Below, in pieces: positions 58,635 through 64,000 of a DNA stretch of 64,000 nucleotides; position 1 is the first letter of the stretch; each line of letters opens with the position of its first letter. The position numbers and the translations under genes were made by a program. The stretch is from the NCBI GenBank assembly GCA_951213105.1, contig OX578145.1, positions 116,391,239 through 116,455,238 of the forward strand, in the 5' to 3' direction. This stretch comes from Amaurobius ferox. Its lineage: Eukaryota > Arthropoda > Arachnida > Araneae > Amaurobiidae. Under the pieces are notes generated by a model that worked only from the letters and a program-made list of their open reading frames with translations, made no database searches and had not been told where the DNA came from.

Positions 58635-58922
58635 ATCTCATGAAAGTATTACCATCTAATCAACAAATTGGAAGTAATACTATCAATAAACTATTAAACC
58701 ATCAATCGTGTAGGTTATTATTATACTATTAACAGAGCCTGTGAGTGGAATCTGCATATCTTGTAGTGCATATTCTTAATCTCATGAAAGTATTACCATC
58801 TAATCAACAAATTGGAAGTAATACTATCAATAAACTATTAAACCATCAATCGTGTAGGTTATTATTATACTATTAACAGAGCCTGTGAGTGGAATCTGCA
58901 TATCTTGTAGTGCATATTCTTA
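58635..58922. repeat. Exact two-copy tandem duplication, 144 bp
   Basis: The unit starting AATCTCATGAAAGTATTACC is repeated once at a period of 144 bases with no difference that I can see. It borders the mariner nest at 58.93 kb. Confidence 0.85.
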
Positions 58923-58929
58923 ATATACC

Positions 58930-59650
58930 ACCCCACAGGAGTCAAAAGAAGATGGTCAACATGACTTTGACATTGCTGTGCACCTGCATTGCTGTTTTTG
59001 GCTTTGAGGATGATGAATGCCTCCACTGTGAGGACTGTACTTCGGTTTTTGGATCGTACTCATACGCCCATCACTAATGATTATGGTGTTCATGAAGTCG
59101 GATACAGTCCACTTGGCCAAATCCTCTCTCAAAATGGAGTGAACCAAACCAGTGCTTATTCCCACTTAGTCCACCAGTTCTTGGATGGGGACATGGTGGT
59201 CCTGCATGATCAAAGTCTGCACTTGGTCAAGAACCTCATCATTTTGGCTTGTTGAGGGCATACTAGAATGTGGTCCACTCTTCACTGATGTGCGGCCATC
59301 TTTGAAGCTATTGTACCACTCCTTAATTTGTCTGATGCTCATGGCATCATTGCCAGAAGTTTGTTATATCTTCTGAATGGTTTCCACTTGGGTATCATCA
59401 AGCTTTTGGCAACATTTGATGCAATACCACTGCTCAAGTCGTCAGTCACTTCACAGCAACTGAAAATCTGATGGGTGTTCAGTGCACTTACTCACAGGCT
59501 GACTGCCAGCAACTTATGCTGTCTGCAGGTGGGAAGAAATTCATGTATAAGCATAAAGGTCCCCTGCATCTACCTGCCATAGGACACTTCCTGTGTTTCA
59601 TTTGTTTCTGTAAGAAAAATTAAGATCTGATACTTTTTTAACAGACCTCG
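58930..59650 (-). pseudogene. Mariner relic (N-terminal half), minus strand
   Basis: The 5' terminus is at 59650, where the minus strand reads CGAGGTCTGTTAAAAAAGTA beside TA. Minus-strand coding pieces give CCQKLDDTQVETIQKI, QIKEWYNSFKDGRTSVKSGP and STSQNDEVLDQVQTLIMQ, then VGISTGLVHSILREDLAKW, the two HTH parts of a mariner transposase, followed after a junction by YDPKTEVQSSQWRHS-like sequence in another frame. The catalytic C-terminal half is missing at about 58930. Stops interrupt the frame. Confidence 0.75.
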
Positions 59651-59652
59651 TA

Positions 59653-60640
59653 AAGGAGTGGTGCAAGCAATTTCATGAAGAACATGCATTTCTGGCAAAC
59701 AACAACAATCTGAAACCCTAAATCATGTTACTGATGCCGTTATCATAAAAGTGAATGAGTGTATTCATAAAGACTGGTGTGTAATGGTAAATAAAATCAC
59801 TAAAAAAGTCAATATAAGCCACAGAATTATCCATTCCATCATCACAAACAGGTTAAGTTCCATAAAGTGTGTGCACAATGGGTGCTTCACCATCTGGAAC
59901 CTTCCTAAGAATCATATCATATGGCAATGTCACCTCAACACCTGCAGTGATGTGCCAATGAAAGGAAGGATCTCCTGTCAAATTATCACTGGAGCTGAAA
60001 GCTGGTGCCATCATTTTGAGCCAAAATCAAAATTCCAAAATCTGCAATGGAAACATGCAGTATCCTCTCTACCCAAAAAATCCAAGGCCATCCACAGTAA
60101 TGCAGGAAAAGTGATACTGACCTTCTTCTTTGACCACACTAAACCAGTCCTTGATTTCCCGGAGCATGAAGCTATGGTGAATGCACAACATTATTAGGAA
60201 ACATTGACCACCTTATGATGGACGAGCAATTCAAAACGACCTGGAAACCTTTCCTGCAGCATTATCTCGCTCTATGATAATGCCTACTCTCATACAACAA
60301 GTGTCAAAGATCTTTTGCAGAAATTCAAGTTGGAAGTCCTTCAGCCCCCCCCCCCCCCCTATACAGTCCTGACCTATTACCCTGTGACTTTCGTGTATTC
60401 AGCGAATTGAAAAAAGCTTTACACAAATGCTGATTCCAAATAGACGATGAACTGAGATAGTCCTTATGTGGTTCCAGGAACAATCCAAGGACTTCCATGA
60501 GAACGCCATTGTATGCCTAGTGTCTCATTGGGATAAATATTTCGATCATCAGGGACAATACTTTTGAATAAAGTTAAAATATTACTGTGTTATAGCATTT
60601 GGATCATTTTTTTTTTTTACTGCCCCTTATAGTTGCTAAT
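59653..60640 (+). pseudogene. Second mariner relic, plus strand, 5'-truncated
   Basis: It begins inside the HTH region (EWCKQFHEEH) at the TA that ends the minus-strand mariner. It continues with VNKITKKVNISHRIIHSIIT, IITGAESWCHHFEPKSK and HSNAGKVILTFFFDHTKPVL (59751-60197), then near 60270 YDNAYSHTTSVKDLLQKFK and YSPDLLPCDF. The first catalytic motif is ITGAESW where mariners have TGDES (Asp to Ala), and HDNARPH has become YDNAYSH. A C15 run (60345-60359) disrupts the HPPYSPDL region. Clearly inactive, and of a different mariner lineage from the intact 12.3-kb copy. Confidence 0.8.
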
Positions 60641-60795
60641 TGCAACACAAGGACTTCTATGAGAACACCATTGCATGCCTAGTGTTTCGTTAAGATAAAT
60701 GTCTCAATCATCAGGGACAGTACTTTCGAATAAAGTTACAACATTACCATGATATGGCCTTCAGCTCATTTTTTATTTACTACACCTTATAATTG
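60481..60795. repeat. Duplicated mariner 3' end
   Basis: The ~150-base 3' end (AAGGACTTC.ATGAGAACNCC, CATCAGGGACA.TACTTT, ACNCCTTATA) occurs at 60488-60635 and again at 60650-60795 with several differences. It shows duplication or a second truncated insertion of the same family. Confidence 0.65.
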
Positions 60796-60920
60796 TTAAT
60801 AGCTAACTACTGGTTTTGAAGTTTATATTTTCCTATATTCAGCTCAAAGCTATCAATGTGTGAAAATTTTATTGAGCAAGAAGCTTTTATGTATGACTAG
60901 AACAAATGACGTGTTGCCTG

Positions 60921-60992
60921 AGTCGTAAATAATACCTCCCTGCTACTTAAATAATACATATACAGATAACACCACTTAATTTCCAAATCGAT
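60921..60992. repeat. Dispersed repeat shared with 46025-46095
   Basis: This is the second copy of the GCTAC.TAAATAATAC / AACACCACT.AATTTCC repeat, same orientation. Confidence 0.5.
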
Positions 60993-61571
60993 TATTCAAA
61001 CAGTAGATATCCTAAACCTCCACCAAATCATTTCCTGCTTTCAAACCAAATCCCCACACATGCTCTTCATAAATGTGGAAAGTAAAAAAAAAATAAATAA
61101 ATAAATGATCATTTGTACGGGAAAGAAGGTGTGTCTTAAACCTTCCAAGGCAGGCATACGCAAAAAAGTCGAATGTGGAGAAAAACCACAATCCTCCATC
61201 GGAAATGTGTGTTGCTTTTATGTGTTTGCATAAAAAATCACAGAAAATTAAATTATGTATAGTTAAAAAATTTGTTAGAATGCGAAGATATACAACTATA
61301 GAATTGTGCTATTCTTATTTTTTTTAATGCAGTGAAATAAGTGTAAGATAACATAAAAAAATGTAAATTTCGATATATTTAAAAAGTAAATAAATATGAA
61401 GGAATTGCCCTATGGATTCAGTTCAAACATCGTTTTTAAAGAATGGTCTTTAAGATAGAAATTCTGTGATAATATTTTCAGTTGCTAAGGAACTAATTTG
61501 TGTGAAAATTGCTCAGAATCATGCTAAAACATGAAATAAGCAAAAAATAATTCAAATTTTTAAAAATCTCA

Positions 61572-61720
61572 CCAAGGCGCATTTTCCTGGGTCCTTAAGT
61601 ACTATGCACCAAATTTTATAACCATGCGACACTCATGTTTCGTGCTACAGGTGTTTGCACTACTACCTCTACTCAGGTTTCCCGCTACTTAGACATAGAC
61701 ATCTTCTTTTATTGTGCAAG
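61572..61720. repeat. Dispersed repeat shared with 11276-11395
   Basis: ACCAAGGCGCATTTTCCTGG, TCCTTAAGTACTATGCACCA and AGACATAGACATCTTCTTTT recall the copy at 11276. Class unknown. Confidence 0.35.
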
Positions 61721-63360
61721 ATAAATTTATTCTTAAAAATGTATATTTTCAGCTCTATCAGAAGTCAAACCCTCTACTCTGTGTTTCAGTTATTTTCATA
61801 TATAGTCATCTACTCTTTGTATGTCATTTGTGGATATAGTGCAAACATGTGTGATGCTAATCACAAAATAGTATTGAAAGTCTGATTCAATTTAAATATT
61901 ATAATTAAGTGTAATACAGATACAAAATAAAATTGAAAAGTTGCTGCATGTCCTATCAAAATTTGCAACAAATAACACTCATTGGTTCAGTGGTATACCA
62001 TTTTCATTATGGATACAAAGTGTTACATATAAATTGTAACTTTATAACCATGTGTTGTATGTGTTACACTTGAATATAATCCTTAGTTATAAAAAGGTAA
62101 GTACACATATTACATCATGACAGAAATTTATTTACACATTCATTCAACTGGATTAATTTCTAAAGATCTGTTTAAAAGCATTTGAAATCATTTCAAATAA
62201 ATTTATTTATATTTTAAGTTGTAACCAAAATATTGCATAAAGTGTTTTCTAAGCTGTATTAGAAATTTTCTGCTGTATATTCAAATGTCAAGTATTTTTA
62301 TATATATTGACAGTTTAATTTTTAAAATGAAGTTTTGTCGTTAAAGAATTATTCTCCTAAAATATTAACTGTCCAATTTTTATAGTGTTGAAAATAATTA
62401 AAATGTTGGTGTTTTAAACCCCTGTCATAAAATTTGATGTAACTATAGAAGTAAGTAATGAGAATTTTTATATTTTATGTTTCAAATTTTGTATACTGTT
62501 TCCTGCATTTAAAACTTAGGAAATAAATAATTTTTTCTATATTTTTGTAATTTTTTACCTTATAGCAGCACTTTTTTTAAAAAAAAAATTCTGTCACTAG
62601 TTCAAAATTGGCCAAGACCAAAAGTGATTTTAAACTTGACTTTTACATATCTGGAGCTAAATTGTATATAAATTTGATGCCAGCGATGTGGAAGGATTGA
62701 AATTGTCAGTTCCTAAAGAAGTTTTACAAAATTGTGGCATATAGCAAGTTTCCTTGCTGCCATTGCAGACAATAGCTATTCCATGCTAACAAGCACTAAA
62801 TCTGTTCATGGATGTTGTTATCTACAATAGAAGTGCCTTACCTTCCAAAAAATTTAGTAGCTTAAAATGCCATTTTGTTAGTAACTAAATACATTTTCAG
62901 CATCCTATTATCTCTTAATTTATCAAAGTAATCAATTTTAAATACTTTATCAGTAGTGAAACCCAAATGAATTACAGATCAAATAAACAGAAATATAATT
63001 TGAAAATAAGACTTCATAATAAAAATATAAAACTAACTACTATTAGCATGTTATATGTAGTCTTCACATAATATACAATGTTACCAAAATGATTTAAAAA
63101 TGAAATGAAATGAGAAAATCCTAATGAAACTGTGCAATGTGTATTAATGTCATAGTTTACTTCAAATATTTTGACTAGTGATATTACCATTATTGTTTCT
63201 GGAATTATCCAGTTTCTTCATAGGAAAAAAAGTCCAAACCTCACAGACATACACACAGATTAATGTTTCTAAAAGTGTTTGAAATGTCAAAATCTCGAAT
63301 TAAAAAATATTTTGGGAAACAGTAAACAGTTTTTTTATAGAATTTCATAAGAAAAGAAAC
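61721..63360. other. AT-rich intergenic stretch
   Basis: No gene or mobile element recognised. Confidence 0.5.
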
Positions 63361-63403
63361 ATATACATATATATATATATTTCATAATTTCATTTATTTT
63401 GAA

Positions 63404-63500
63404 TCAGGGTTGTTTGATTTAAATCGGCTTGATTTAAATCATGATTTAAATCACTTGATTTTTTTTTTAAAATCATTGATTAAAATCATTTTTTAATTTT
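63404..63500. repeat. GATTTAAATC repeat block, probable hAT-like MITE piece
   Basis: CAGGGTTGTTTGATTTAAAT is followed by several copies of the self-complementary word GATTTAAATC and ATGATTTAAATCACTTGATT. The CAGGGTTG start is hAT-like. A second hAT-like word, CAGTGTTGCCAACC, is at about 63713, but the two do not form a matched pair. Confidence 0.4.
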
Positions 63501-64000
63501 GTCATTTCTTGAAGTTTTTTTTTTTTTTTTTTTTTTGTATTTTTATGCTAAAATAACCTGGAACAGAATAAATGTTTAAAATAATAAAATTCCACATCAA
63601 GACATCTTTAGAGTATATGAAAAAAAACTGAAATCCTTTCCTTAACTCTCGGTCAGTGGAGATAACGCAATTCATTGCTTGGAGTATAAAATCAAGTAAC
63701 AATGACAACTCACCAGTGTTGCCAACCTATTTTCTAATTTTATAGCTAAAATTCACTCAAAATATATCTAGAATTATCTAGATTTTCTGTCAGTTATCTA
63801 AAAACATAGCTAGACAATATTTAACATTTTAATTGTTCTTGTGAGGATTTATTGGGATCAGTGAACAGTTTTTACATGCATATTTTAAACTACAAAAATT
63901 TAAAATACCTTTTGAAATGTTATTTATATGTGCTGTAATAATTTTTACCATAGAAATAAGAAAATTTGGTTCCTTCCTTTTTTTGTGATTTTTGCTGGCG

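Overview
This window is AT-rich animal nuclear DNA with long introns, canonical GT-AG exons and very dense transposon relics. The mixture of mariner, Tc1, hAT and pogo-like relics, together with the host proteins, suggests an arthropod, perhaps a chelicerate such as a spider. That taxonomic guess is an inference, and I cannot name the species.

Two host genes are recognisable, both fragmented into small exons. On the minus strand, from about 17.5 kb down to 1.5 kb, lies part of an Sfmbt-type gene (Polycomb-group MBT-repeat protein). Four exons join in matching phase and encode the first MBT repeat and the start of the second; a fifth, 42-nt exon is tentative. The gene continues beyond position 1, and its 5' end is not resolved. 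On the plus strand, from 21.29 kb to about 47.1-47.6 kb, lies a complete STIMATE (TMEM110) gene, a multi-pass ER protein that regulates store-operated calcium entry. Its seven coding exons join without a phase error to give about 258 residues, or 247 with an alternative last exon. The two genes are divergent, so the stretch before 21.29 kb is the natural place for their promoters.

The rest is intronic or intergenic and mostly mobile DNA. There is one apparently intact mariner with an open DD34D transposase (12.27-13.61 kb). Broken elements include a hAT relic (2.6-4.7 kb), a DD41D-like mariner (7.3-7.9 kb), several Tc1 relics (17.8, 22.8, 26.2 and 31.1 kb), other mariner fragments (27.6, 58.9 and 59.7 kb), a Ty3-like gag-protease relic (30.2-31.1 kb), an 837-bp foldback MITE (14.1 kb) and a pogo-like 2.9-kb element (50.1-53.0 kb) with another TIR-bounded element inside it.

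The most unusual signal is a set of tiny insertions of about 57-68 bp, flanked by 10-16 bp target-site duplications. They fall into two families: A at 5.76, 5.83 and 33.65 kb, with a longer 248-bp relative at 0.81 kb, and B at 29.5 and 42.1 kb. They look like very short retroposons. Downstream of STIMATE (47.6-64 kb) I found no host gene.
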